A stretch of DNA of 64,000 nucleotides from Rhizobacter sp. SG703 (lineage in GTDB: Bacteria; Pseudomonadota; Gammaproteobacteria; Burkholderiales; Burkholderiaceae_C), in the NCBI RefSeq assembly GCF_012275445.1, contig NZ_JAAZQK010000001.1, positions 429,198-493,197 of the forward strand, given 5' to 3'. A model generated the notes under the pieces. The model had not been told where the DNA came from, did no database searches, and saw only the letters and a program-made list of their open reading frames with translations. Positions 24,791-32,457 of this stretch are shown piece after piece. Within the stretch, counting starts at the first letter, position 1; every line of letters starts with the position of its first letter. The translations under genes and the position numbers were made by a program.

Positions 24791-24804
24791 ATCTATCAGT
24801 AGAT
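24791..24804. promoter_or_regulatory. Short palindrome upstream of the TetR gene
   Basis: ATCTA and TAGAT flank a four-base centre (TCAG). It lies 20 bases before the repressor's own start codon and may be an autoregulatory site. It resembles, but is not identical to, the operator at 24846-24867. Confidence 0.35.
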
Positions 24805-24845
24805 CAGATTGACGGACCGGGCTCGCCTCGCCTACAGTGCGGCGC

Positions 24846-24867
24846 CTACCTATCGACCGATAGGTAG
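24846..24867. promoter_or_regulatory. Perfect palindromic TetR operator before the GST gene
   Basis: CTACCTATCG, two bases, then CGATAGGTAG: a perfect 10-base inverted repeat. This size and tight spacing fit a TetR dimer site. It lies 23 bases before the transferase start, where binding would block transcription. Confidence 0.75.
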
Positions 24868-24890
24868 TTAACCAACCCGAGTCCAGACCC

Positions 24891-25577
24891 ATGAAAATCC
24901 ACGACCGCCCCGGCTTCCCCAACCCCGCCCGCATCCGCATCGCGCTCGCCGAGAAAGGGCTCGACGCGCGGGTCGAGTTCGTGCCGGTCGACCTGATCGG
25001 GGCCGAGCACAAGCAGCCCGCCTTCCTTGCGAAGAATCCGTCGGGCGTGCTGCCGGTGCTCGAACTCGACGATGGCAGCTTCATCTCCGAAAGCACGGCC
25101 ATCACCGAGTACCTCGACAACCTCGACGGCCAGCCGACGCTGACCGGCCGCACGCCGCGCGAGAAGGCGATGGTCCACATGATGCAGCGGCGTGCCGAGG
25201 CGTATGTGCTCGACCCGGTCGGCCTCTACTTCCACCATGCGACGCCGGGGCTCGGCAGCGCGCTGCAGGCCTTCAAGAGCCCCGATTGGGACGGCCGCGC
25301 CGAGATGGGCCGGCGCGAAGGCGCGAAGGCCGTGGCCGGCATGACCTACTTCAACGGCGTGCTGAAGGACGCGCCCTTCGTGGCCGGCGACAGCTTCTCG
25401 ATGGCCGACATCACCTTGTTCGCCGGGTTGATGTTCGCCGACGCCGCCGGGCTGGCGGCGCCGGCCGGCAGCAGCGCGCTGCTGCAGTGGCGCGAGCGCG
25501 TCGCGCAGCGGCCGAGCGTGAAGAACCGCAGCGGGCAGGCCTTCCTGCCGGTCGACCTGAAGCGCATGGGATTCTGA
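24891..25577 (+). CDS. Glutathione S-transferase
   Basis: A 228-residue glutathione transferase. The N-terminal thioredoxin-like domain begins MKIHDRPGFPNPARIRIALA, with the glutathione-binding NPSGVLPVLELDDG and FISESTAITEYLD segments. The C-terminal helical domain includes FVAGDSFSMADITLFAGL. It is divergent from a TetR gene and preceded by its likely operator, so it is probably induced by an electrophile or drug. The class resembles bacterial beta/theta-like enzymes. Confidence 0.92.
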   Translation: MKIHDRPGFPNPARIRIALAEKGLDARVEFVPVDLIGAEHKQPAFLAKNPSGVLPVLELDDGSFISESTAITEYLDNLDGQPTLTGRTPREKAMVHMMQRRAEAYVLDPVGLYFHHATPGLGSALQAFKSPDWDGRAEMGRREGAKAVAGMTYFNGVLKDAPFVAGDSFSMADITLFAGLMFADAAGLAAPAGSSALLQWRERVAQRPSVKNRSGQAFLPVDLKRMGF

Positions 25578-25614
25578 GCACCCCTCCGCCATGCGCCGGG
25601 CGCTCGAATTGTGT

Positions 25615-25628
25615 ATGATGATCGTCAT
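25615..25628. promoter_or_regulatory. TetR operator copy 1 (over the TetR start)
   Basis: ATGATGATCGTCAT is an imperfect palindrome that overlaps the start codon region of the TetR gene. Its complement differs by one base from the site at 26269-26282 before the quinone reductase. A repressor bound here could block its own translation start and transcription. Confidence 0.6.
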
Positions 25629-26211
25629 GCGAAATTCGACAACCAGCGCCCGAGCAGCCGCCAAGGAGGCCACGCACGAGCGCATCGTGGCGGTGGCCGC
25701 CCGTGCCATCCGCCGCAGCGGCTACGACGGCACCGGCGTCGCCGACATCATGAAAGAAGCGGGGCTGACGCACGGCGCGTTCTACGCCCACTTCGCGTCG
25801 CGCGAGGCGATGCTGGCCGAAGCGTCGGCGCAAGCCTGCGCGGAGTCCGCCGCGGCGGCGGCCGGCGTGGTGGCCCGCGTGCCGGCCGACCTGGCGCTGG
25901 CGTCGATGCTCGGGGCCTATCTTTCCAGCGAGCACCTGGAGAATGCCGAACGGGGCTGTCCGCTGGTCGCGCTGGGGTCGGAGACCTCGCGCCAGGCGCC
26001 GGAAGTGCGTCGCGCGACCACCCGGTACATCAAGGAAATGATCGACCTGCTGGCGCGTCAGTTGCCCGACTGGGGACAGCCAGCGGCCCACGAGCGCGCG
26101 CTCGTCACCCTCTCGACGATGGTCGGTGCCATGCTGCTGGCCCGCGCCGTCGATGACCCCGCGTTGTCGCACGACCTGCGCCAGACGGCGCTGCAGCGAC
26201 TGAGCCCCTGA
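25627..26211 (+). CDS. TetR/AcrR-family repressor
   Basis: A 194-residue TetR protein: HERIVAVAARAIRRSGYDGT, then GVADIMKEAGLTHGAFYAHF is the helix-turn-helix. The C-terminal ligand domain holds ENAERGCPLVALGSE, typical of the group with a conserved GCP motif near quinone-reductase genes. I use the ATG at 25627; ATGs just upstream (25615, 25618) are part of the operator. The gene ends before a strong terminator, and the next gene (quinone reductase) carries a near-identical operator, so the two form one regulon. Confidence 0.9.
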   Translation: MRNSTTSARAAAKEATHERIVAVAARAIRRSGYDGTGVADIMKEAGLTHGAFYAHFASREAMLAEASAQACAESAAAAAGVVARVPADLALASMLGAYLSSEHLENAERGCPLVALGSETSRQAPEVRRATTRYIKEMIDLLARQLPDWGQPAAHERALVTLSTMVGAMLLARAVDDPALSHDLRQTALQRLSP

Positions 26212-26220
26212 GCCCCGACA

Positions 26221-26258
26221 GCGGCTGGATCCACCATCGGATCCAGCCGCATTTTTTT
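26221..26258 (+). terminator. Rho-independent terminator of the TetR gene
   Basis: GCGGCTGGATCC (26221-26232) pairs perfectly with GGATCCAGCCGC (26239-26250) over a six-base loop, followed by a run of seven T (26252-26258). It lies right after the TetR stop codon and before the next promoter. Confidence 0.92.
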
Positions 26259-26268
26259 GCCAATCTAC

Positions 26269-26282
26269 ATGACAATCATCAT
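26269..26282. promoter_or_regulatory. TetR operator copy 2 (before the quinone reductase)
   Basis: ATGACAATCATCAT differs at one of 14 positions from the complement of the site at 25615-25628. The bases after both sites are alike too (GCGAAATTC and GCGACATTC). It lies 25 bases before the reductase start. Confidence 0.6.
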
Positions 26283-26306
26283 GCGACATTCACTGCAAGG
26301 AACCCC

Positions 26307-27308
26307 ATGAAAGCATTCATCCTCGAGCGCTACGGCAAGCAGCGCGCCCTGACGCTGGCAGAACTGCCGACCCCGGCGCTGCGCGACGACGAGGTGCTGG
26401 TCGAGGTGCATGCCGCCGGCGTGAACCTGCTGGACGCCAAGATCAGGAACGGCGAGTTCAAGCTGATCCTGCCCTATCGCCTGCCGCTGGTCCTCGGCCA
26501 CGACGTCGCCGGCGTCGTGGTCAAGGCGGGACCGCGGGTGCGGCGGTTCAAACCGGGCGACGAGGTCCACGCGCGCGTGGACGACTTCCGGATCGGCAGC
26601 TTCGCCGAGTTCGTTCCGGTCCGGGAAGCCTCCTTGGCGCTCAAGCCGCAGGGCCTGACGATGGAAGAGGCAGCGTCCATCCCGCTGGTGGGCCTGACCG
26701 CATGGCAGGCGCTGGTCGAGAAGGCCAGGCTGGCGAAGGGGCAGAAGGTCTTCATCCAGGCCGGCTCCGGCGGCGTCGGCACGTTCGCGATCCAGCTCGC
26801 CAGGCACCTGGGCGCGACGGTCGCGACGACGACGAGCGCTGCAAACACCGCGCTCGTGAAGGGGCTGGGCGCCGAGGTCGTCATCGACTACCGGACGCAG
26901 GATTTCGAAAGCATCCTGCGCGACCAGGACGTGGTGCTGAACAGCCAGGACGGCAAGACGCTCGAGAAATCGCTTCGCGTGCTGAAGGCCGGTGGCCGGC
27001 TCATCTCCATCTCCGGGCCGCCCGACCCCGACTTCGGCAGGGACATCGGGGCACCCGGCTTCGTCAGGCTGGCGATGCGGCTGCTGAGCGCCGGCGTCAG
27101 GCGCCGGGCCGCCGCGCGCGGCATCGACTACGCCTTTCTCTTCATGAAGGCCGACGGGCGCCAGCTGCAGCAGATCGCGCGGCTGATCGAAGACGGCGCG
27201 ATCCGCCCGGTGATCGACAAGGTCTTTCCGTTCGCGGCCACCAACGAAGCGCTGGCCCACGTCGAATCCGGTCGCGCGAAGGGAAAGGTCGTCATCCGGG
27301 TGAAGTGA
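26307..27308 (+). CDS. Zinc-type alcohol dehydrogenase-like / NADPH:quinone oxidoreductase
   Basis: A 333-residue medium-chain dehydrogenase of the quinone oxidoreductase (Qor) group. Evidence: GVNLLDAKIRNGEFK, LGHDVAGVVVKAGPRVRRFK, and the NADPH site VFIQAGSGGVGTFAIQLARH. Catalytic zinc cysteines are lacking, as in Qor. It probably reduces quinones or enones with NADPH. TetR copy-2 operator and AAGGAACCCC lie upstream, so expression likely rises when the neighbouring repressor releases. Its 3' end overlaps the ClC gene on the other strand by 17 bases. Confidence 0.9.
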   Translation: MKAFILERYGKQRALTLAELPTPALRDDEVLVEVHAAGVNLLDAKIRNGEFKLILPYRLPLVLGHDVAGVVVKAGPRVRRFKPGDEVHARVDDFRIGSFAEFVPVREASLALKPQGLTMEEAASIPLVGLTAWQALVEKARLAKGQKVFIQAGSGGVGTFAIQLARHLGATVATTTSAANTALVKGLGAEVVIDYRTQDFESILRDQDVVLNSQDGKTLEKSLRVLKAGGRLISISGPPDPDFGRDIGAPGFVRLAMRLLSAGVRRRAAARGIDYAFLFMKADGRQLQQIARLIEDGAIRPVIDKVFPFAATNEALAHVESGRAKGKVVIRVK

Positions 27309-28614
27309 GGGCCTTGTCGACCATGTGGTGCGCCAGCGTGCCGTAGAGCGGCCGGCTGATCATGCGCGACACCAGGCTGGCCAGCATCGCCGCGGACATC
27401 AGGCTGAGCACCATCGAGTGGCCGTCGACCATCTCCATCACGATGATGAAGGCGGTCAGCGGCGCCTGCGTGACGGCAGCCAGGAAGCCGGCCATGCCCA
27501 TCGCGATCAGCGCCGGCCCGAGCTCGCTGGCGGCCAGCCGGGCCACCGCATCGCCGATGCCGGCGCCGATGGCCAGCGACGGCGCGAAGATGCCTCCCGG
27601 CACGCCGCACCAGGCGGTCAGCCAGGTGGCGATGAACTTCAGCCCGGTGTACAGCGGCGTCAGTTCGTCGTGCCCGTTCAGCATCTGCTTGACCGCCTCG
27701 GAGCCGGCGCCGAACGTGACACCGCCGCACACCAGCCCGATGACGGCCACCGCCAACCCGCCGGCAGCCGCGAAGCGCACCGGAAAGCGCGCCCGCAGCG
27801 CATTCAGGCGGCCCGGCGCACCGGTCAACGACGCGATCAGCAGCCGCGCGAACAGCCCGCCGGCCGCGCCGCTCAGCAGCGCGACCAGCAGGCCGGGCCA
27901 CAGCGCATCCCAGCCGAGCCGCGGCACCCTGATCACGCCGAAGTAGCTGGCGTTGCCGAACACCGACACGCCCACCAGGCCGGCCAGCACGATGGCGGCG
28001 ATGATCAGCCCGCTGGAGCGCGCCTCGAGCCGGCCCGACAGTTCCTCGATCGCGAACACCACGCCGGCCAGCGGGGCGTTGAAGGCCGCCGCGATGCCGG
28101 CCGCACCGCCGGCCACCAGCAGCGCGCGACCGTCGATCGCCGTGCCGGGCGAGAGCCAGCGCCGGGCGTCCTGCATCACGCCGGCGGCCACCTGCACCGA
28201 CGGCCCTTCGCGGCCGATCGACAGGCCGGCCGCGAAGCCTGCGACGCCGAGGCCGATCTTGGCCACGGTCAGGCGCAGCGACGCGAACAGCGCGCGGCGC
28301 TCTTCGGGCAGCGCCGGGTCCAGCGCCGCCTTGATCTGCGGAATGCCGGACCCCGAGGCGCCCGGGAACCAGCGGATCGTGAGCCAGACGATGCCGGCGG
28401 TGAGCAGCGGTGTGGTCAGCAGCACGGCCCAGGGCCAGCCGCGGTGGTACTGCAGGAACAGGCCGGAGACCGCGTCGCTCGCGAGCGTGAAGGCCACGAC
28501 GGACAGGCCGGCAGCCACCGCGTAGCCCAGCACGACGGCACGGTCGAACCAGGTGCGGCCGTTCGACAGCTCGGCGCGCAGGTGGTGAAGGAAATCGGGT
28601 TCGCTGTGTTTCAT
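27292..28614 (-). CDS. ClC-family chloride channel or transporter
   Basis: A 440-residue integral membrane protein with the ClC selectivity motifs GSGIPQIKAAL, GREGPSVQVA (gating E136) and GVPGGIFAPSLAIGAG. Where the E. coli exchanger has the internal proton glutamate (E203), this protein seems to read FGNASYFG, with no acidic residue. That is more in keeping with a channel or an uncoupled transporter, though alignment by eye is uncertain. No C-terminal CBS domains are present. MVQAMKHS offers an alternative start 12 bases upstream. Confidence 0.9.
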   Translation of the reverse strand: MKHSEPDFLHHLRAELSNGRTWFDRAVVLGYAVAAGLSVVAFTLASDAVSGLFLQYHRGWPWAVLLTTPLLTAGIVWLTIRWFPGASGSGIPQIKAALDPALPEERRALFASLRLTVAKIGLGVAGFAAGLSIGREGPSVQVAAGVMQDARRWLSPGTAIDGRALLVAGGAAGIAAAFNAPLAGVVFAIEELSGRLEARSSGLIIAAIVLAGLVGVSVFGNASYFGVIRVPRLGWDALWPGLLVALLSGAAGGLFARLLIASLTGAPGRLNALRARFPVRFAAAGGLAVAVIGLVCGGVTFGAGSEAVKQMLNGHDELTPLYTGLKFIATWLTAWCGVPGGIFAPSLAIGAGIGDAVARLAASELGPALIAMGMAGFLAAVTQAPLTAFIIVMEMVDGHSMVLSLMSAAMLASLVSRMISRPLYGTLAHHMVDKALTSPG

Positions 28615-28714
28615 CGCCTGAACCATACCTGCTGTCGGCCGGTCAGGAACGCCGCTTGCCCGATTGCGGCGAGGGCCGCCCATACCGGGCGGCCTGCAAC
28701 CTGCGAGGCACCGC

Positions 28715-28915
28715 ATGAACCAGGATCGCACCCCTTCCGCGAGCAAACCGCCGCGGGCCGAGCCGCTGCAACCCGACAAGCCGGGCAGCGGCGACGAACT
28801 GACCAGAGCGCCAGGCGAGACCGCGCAAAACGGCGCCGCGACACGCGACAGTGCACGCCGGCAGAAGCAACAAAGCGATGCCGCGCTCGACAACGTTCGC
28901 CAAGGCCATGACTGA
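28715..28915 (+). CDS. Small hydrophilic hypothetical protein
   Basis: A 66-residue, very polar protein rich in Pro, Ala, Gln and Arg (DRTPSASKPPRAEPLQPDK, ARRQKQQSDAALDNVRQG). No domain is recognised. A GCGAGG ribosome-like site precedes the ATG, and the gene overlaps the next small gene by eight bases, which suggests both are translated together. It may be disordered. Confidence 0.5.
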   Translation: MNQDRTPSASKPPRAEPLQPDKPGSGDELTRAPGETAQNGAATRDSARRQKQQSDAALDNVRQGHD

Positions 28916-29171
28916 CGGCAAGCCGGAAGGCGACCCCATGCAGGACATCGAAGGCAAGGCCATGACCTTGCGGCCTGCCGCACACCCCGTGGGCAACGGC
29001 CGCTGGGAGGCCGAGCTGACCGCGTGGTGGGACCAGGGCGAGAACACCTACGAGCGGACGATGCTGCTCGACGGCGAGTTTCCGTCGAAGGACGCGGCAT
29101 TGCAGCACGCCGCGCACGAGGCCCGGCCGTTGGCCGCAATGACCGAGGTGCCCCCGGCTTGGCTGACCTGA
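28908..29171 (+). CDS. Small hypothetical protein
   Basis: An 87-residue protein. After a short polar start, [20 protein letters not shown] and [20 protein letters not shown] suggest a compact alpha/beta fold, as in small conserved Burkholderiales proteins. No function is known to me. Translational overlap with the preceding gene and a 60-base gap to the Tat-exported dehydrogenase suggest a stress-related cluster. Confidence 0.6.
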   Translation: MTDGKPEGDPMQDIEGKAMTLRPAAHPVGNGRWEAELTAWWDQGENTYERTMLLDGEFPSKDAALQHAAHEARPLAAMTEVPPAWLT

Positions 29172-29230
29172 GCTGGCTGCGGCGGCACACCGGTTGCCGG
29201 CATCGCTCGCGACATCACACGGAGCCGAAC

Positions 29231-30244
29231 ATGGATCGACACGACGACACCCCGCTCTCCCGCCGACAGATCGTCGGCGGCATGGCCACCGGCCTCGCCG
29301 CGGCGGTGACCAGCCCGGCCATCGCGCAGAGTGCCGCCAGCGCAGCGTCCGGCGCGGCGCCCTCCCCGGCGGGCAACCCGGCCGAGAAGTACCCGAAGCC
29401 GCCATTCCCGAACCAGTCCCAGCCCTGGCCGGGGCTGGCCGGAAAGATGCAGCCGCGGCCCGACCATGGCGAGTCCAGCTACAGGGGCTCGGGCCGGCTG
29501 GCCGGGCGCCATGCGCTGATCACCGGCGGCGACAGCGGCATCGGGCGCGCCGCGGCCATCGCCTATGCCCGCGAAGGCGCCGACGTCGCGATCAACTACC
29601 TGCCGGCCGAGGAACCCGACGCGCGCGAGGTGGTCCGGCTGATCCAGGCGGCCGGCCGCAAGGCGGTGGCGCTGCCCGGCGACATCCGCAGCGAGGCGTT
29701 CTGCCAGCGCCTGGTGAGCGACGCGGTGCAGCAGCTGGGCGGGCTCGACATCCTGGTCAACAACGCGGGCCGGCAGCAGAGCCAGGACTCGATCAAGGAC
29801 ATCACCACCGAACAGTTCGACTGGACGATGAAGACCAACGTGTACGCGATGTTCTGGATCACCAAGGCGGCGCTCGCGCACCTGCAACCCGGCGCGGCCA
29901 TCATCAACACCGCATCGGTCAACGCCTACGACCCGTCGGAGAACCTGATCGACTACGCGATGACGAAGGCGGCGATCATGAATTTCACGAAGGGCCTGGC
30001 GAAGCAGCTCGCGAAACAGGGCATCCGCGTCAACGGCGTCGCGCCGGGGCCGTTCTGGACCGCGCTGCAGGTCAGTGGCGGCCAGACGCAGGAGAAGCTC
30101 GCGAAGTTCGGTGGCGACACGCCGATGGGCCGCCCCGGCCAGCCGGCCGAACTGGCGCCGGTGTACGTGCAACTGGCGGCGGCGGACGCGAGCTACATCA
30201 CCGGCCAGATCTACGGCGCCTCCGGCGGGCGCGGCAATCCCTGA
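29231..30244 (+). CDS. Tat-exported short-chain dehydrogenase (YhdF/GsiB-neighbour type)
   Basis: A 337-residue SDR with an N-terminal twin-arginine signal ([18 protein letters not shown]) and an Ala/Pro linker. The catalytic domain, from about residue 85, has the cofactor motif [16 protein letters not shown] ([11 protein letters not shown]), serine in INTASVNAY and YAMTK (YxxxK). Usual bacterial homologues with the long lead sequence ([16 protein letters not shown]) are stress-linked oxidoreductases. Export of a NAD(P)-dependent enzyme is odd, and the Tat signal may be a family feature. The stop is 7 bases before udgX. Confidence 0.88.
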   Translation: MDRHDDTPLSRRQIVGGMATGLAAAVTSPAIAQSAASAASGAAPSPAGNPAEKYPKPPFPNQSQPWPGLAGKMQPRPDHGESSYRGSGRLAGRHALITGGDSGIGRAAAIAYAREGADVAINYLPAEEPDAREVVRLIQAAGRKAVALPGDIRSEAFCQRLVSDAVQQLGGLDILVNNAGRQQSQDSIKDITTEQFDWTMKTNVYAMFWITKAALAHLQPGAAIINTASVNAYDPSENLIDYAMTKAAIMNFTKGLAKQLAKQGIRVNGVAPGPFWTALQVSGGQTQEKLAKFGGDTPMGRPGQPAELAPVYVQLAAADASYITGQIYGASGGRGNP

Positions 30245-30251
30245 CGGCGCG

Positions 30252-30899
30252 ATGCCCAAGGCGCCTGGCGCGAGCGGCGATGCCTCGCACGACAAGGCGG
30301 CGCGCGCGCTGGCCCGCCTGCGCCGCAGCGCGGCCACCTGCCGCGAATGCCCGCTGGGCGAGCGCGCCACGCAGACGGTGTGGGGCGAAGGCCGGCCGAA
30401 CGCCCGCTGGATGTTCGTCGGCGAACAGCCCGGCGACAAGGAGGACCGCGAGGGGCATCCGTTCATCGGCCCCGCCGGCCGGCTGCTCGACCAGGCGCTC
30501 GACGAGCTCGACTGGCCCCGCGAGAGCCTCTACGTGACCAACGCCGTCAAGCACTTCAAGTTCGAGATGCGCGGCAAGGTCCGCAAGCACAAGACGCCGG
30601 CGCAGCTGGAGATCATCGCGTGCCATCACTGGCTGGAAAGCGAGATCGCGACGGTCCGGCCCGAGATGCTGGTTGCGCTCGGCGGCACCGCGGCGCGTGC
30701 GCTGCTCGGCCGGGCGGTGAAGGTGTTGAGCGAGCGCGGGCGGTGGCTGCTGCGCGAAGACGGGCTGCCGGTGCTCGTCACGCTGCACCCGGCCGCGCTG
30801 CTGCGCGGCGAGCCTGCGCAGCGCGAGCAGGCCGTGCGCGCGTGGGTGGCCGATCTGCGCCGGGCGCAGCGCGGGCCTGCGGCTGGAACGCCGGGCTGA
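30252..30899 (+). CDS. udgX: UdgX-type uracil-DNA glycosylase/uracil-DNA cross-linking protein
   Basis: A 215-residue family-4-like UDG. Motif A reads GEQPGDKED, the next GHPFIGPAGRLLD, and the C-terminal TLHPAALLRG. C30 and C33 (CRECP), H101 (AVKHFKF, where family 4 has Cys) and C124 (IIACHHWL) can bind an iron-sulphur cluster. The UdgX-specific loop is present as KVRKHKTP, with H113 at the place of the histidine that makes a covalent bond to uracil-excised DNA in mycobacterial UdgX; the loop is two residues shorter and the KRRIH motif is changed. Follows the SDR by 7 bases. Confidence 0.88.
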   Translation: MPKAPGASGDASHDKAARALARLRRSAATCRECPLGERATQTVWGEGRPNARWMFVGEQPGDKEDREGHPFIGPAGRLLDQALDELDWPRESLYVTNAVKHFKFEMRGKVRKHKTPAQLEIIACHHWLESEIATVRPEMLVALGGTAARALLGRAVKVLSERGRWLLREDGLPVLVTLHPAALLRGEPAQREQAVRAWVADLRRAQRGPAAGTPG

Positions 30900-31482
30900 C
30901 CGCCGCCTTCAGCACGCGCTCCATGTGGCCCAGCGCGTAGCTGGCTGCCTCGGCCGTCTCGCTGGCGACGCAATCCGACGGCACCCACAGCTCGTAGCCG
31001 CGCACGTACGCATCCATCGCGGTGAACAGCACGCAGCTGTCGGCGGCGAGGCCGGTCACGATCAGTCGCTTGCACCGGACCTGGCGCAGCAGGATGTCGA
31101 GCGGCGTCTCGTAGAACGCCGAATGGCGCGGCTTCAGCAGCGTGCAGTCGCCGGGCTTGGGCTTGAGGATCCTCGCCATGCGCCCGGCCTCTCCCGGCAT
31201 TCGCGAGCAACGCAGCCACAAGGCCTTGAAGTCGGATCGCCAGACGCCGTAGTTGTCGTTTGCATAGATGCACAGCGGCATGCGCTTGCTGCGCGCCGCC
31301 AGTTCGCGCCGCAGGCGCGCGGTGGCGGCCGCGGCACGCAGCGCGCAGGGGGCGAGCTGCTCGGCGCCGTCGAACGACAGCGGGTTGATGAAGTCCACCA
31401 TCAGCAGCACGGTCGGGCTCGCCTCGACGGGCGGCTCCGAGAGCTTGCCGGTGCGCTTGCGCTGGGGGGTCGTGGTGGTCAT
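30778..31482 (-). CDS. Isochorismatase-type cysteine hydrolase
   Basis: A 234-residue isochorismatase-superfamily protein. The catalytic triad is visible: Asp in LLMVDFINPLS, Lys in CTLLKPRHSAFYET, and Cys in GLAADSCVLFTAMDAY. It is cytoplasmic and likely hydrolyses an amide or enol-ether; the substrate is unknown. Its last 40 residues run 122 bases into the 3' end of udgX on the other strand and are Arg/Ala/Pro-rich, so the natural stop may once have been earlier. The start at 31482 follows the family pattern. Confidence 0.85.
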   Translation of the reverse strand: MTTTTPQRKRTGKLSEPPVEASPTVLLMVDFINPLSFDGAEQLAPCALRAAAATARLRRELAARSKRMPLCIYANDNYGVWRSDFKALWLRCSRMPGEAGRMARILKPKPGDCTLLKPRHSAFYETPLDILLRQVRCKRLIVTGLAADSCVLFTAMDAYVRGYELWVPSDCVASETAEAASYALGHMERVLKAAVSPAFQPQARAAPGADRPPTRARPARAAQARRAAARPGAA

Positions 31483-31646
31483 GGTGCAAAGGATGGCGTT
31501 GGTCGATTCACGATGAGCCCGACACCGCACCGATCCTGCATGCGGGGTTGAACTCTCCTACCCGAAGACGCCCATCCGCCTGACTCACAGGCCGGGCACC
31601 GAGGCCGAGCATGGCGCACTCGTGTCCTTGTTCAACAGGAGTCGCC

Positions 31647-32432
31647 ATGACCACCACCACCGCTCGTCCCCTCGCCGTCGTCACCGGCGCATCGTCCGGC
31701 ATCGGGCTCGAACTCGCCAGGCAGTGCGCGAAGAACGGCTACGACCTGATCCTCGCCGCCGACCGCGACCTGCAGCCGGCTTCCGAAGCCGTCCAGCGGC
31801 TCGGCGCCCAGGTCACCACCGTGCAGGCGGACCTGGCCACGCGCGCCGGCGTCGAGACCCTGCTGTCGGCCATCGGCGGCCGGCCGGTCGACGCGCTGCT
31901 GGCCAACGCCGGCCACGGCCTGGGCCGCGCCTTCCTCGAGCAGGAGCTGGACGACATCCGCAACGTGATCGACACCAACATCACCGGCACCGTCTGCCTG
32001 ATCCACGAGGTCGGCGTCCGCATGAGAGAGGCCCGCCGCGGAAAGATCCTGATCACCGGCTCGATCGCCGGCTTCATGCCCGGCACGTTCCAGGCGGTCT
32101 ACAACGGCAGCAAGGCCTTCATCGATTCGTTCTCGTGGGCGCTGCGCAACGAGCTGAAGGACACCGGCGTGACGGTGACCTGCCTGATGCCAGGCCCCAC
32201 CGACACGGAGTTCTTCGCCCGCGCCGACATGCTCGACACCAAGGTCGCGACCGACAGGAAGGCCGATCCGGCCGACGTCGCGAAGGTGGGCTTCGAGGCG
32301 ATGCAGGCCGGCGAAGGCGACGTCGTCGCCGGCTGGAAGAACAAGGTGCAGGTCGCGCTGGCCGGCGTCACGCCCGCGGCCGTGCTCGCGGAGCGGCACC
32401 GGAAAATGGCCGAGCCGGGCAGCGCGCATTGA
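31647..32432 (+). CDS. Short-chain dehydrogenase/reductase
   Basis: A 261-residue SDR: cofactor motif TGASSGIGLELA, NAG (LLANAGHG), Ser in LITGSIAGF and the catalytic YNGSK (YxxxK). Downstream PGPTDTEFFARADM is typical of the acyl/fatty-type SDR relatives. Ribosome site CAGGAG precedes the ATG. The gene stands alone between divergent and convergent neighbours; the substrate is not predictable. Confidence 0.88.
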   Translation: MTTTTARPLAVVTGASSGIGLELARQCAKNGYDLILAADRDLQPASEAVQRLGAQVTTVQADLATRAGVETLLSAIGGRPVDALLANAGHGLGRAFLEQELDDIRNVIDTNITGTVCLIHEVGVRMREARRGKILITGSIAGFMPGTFQAVYNGSKAFIDSFSWALRNELKDTGVTVTCLMPGPTDTEFFARADMLDTKVATDRKADPADVAKVGFEAMQAGEGDVVAGWKNKVQVALAGVTPAAVLAERHRKMAEPGSAH

Positions 32433-32457
32433 CGACAAGCTCCGCGAAGCCCTTCGG

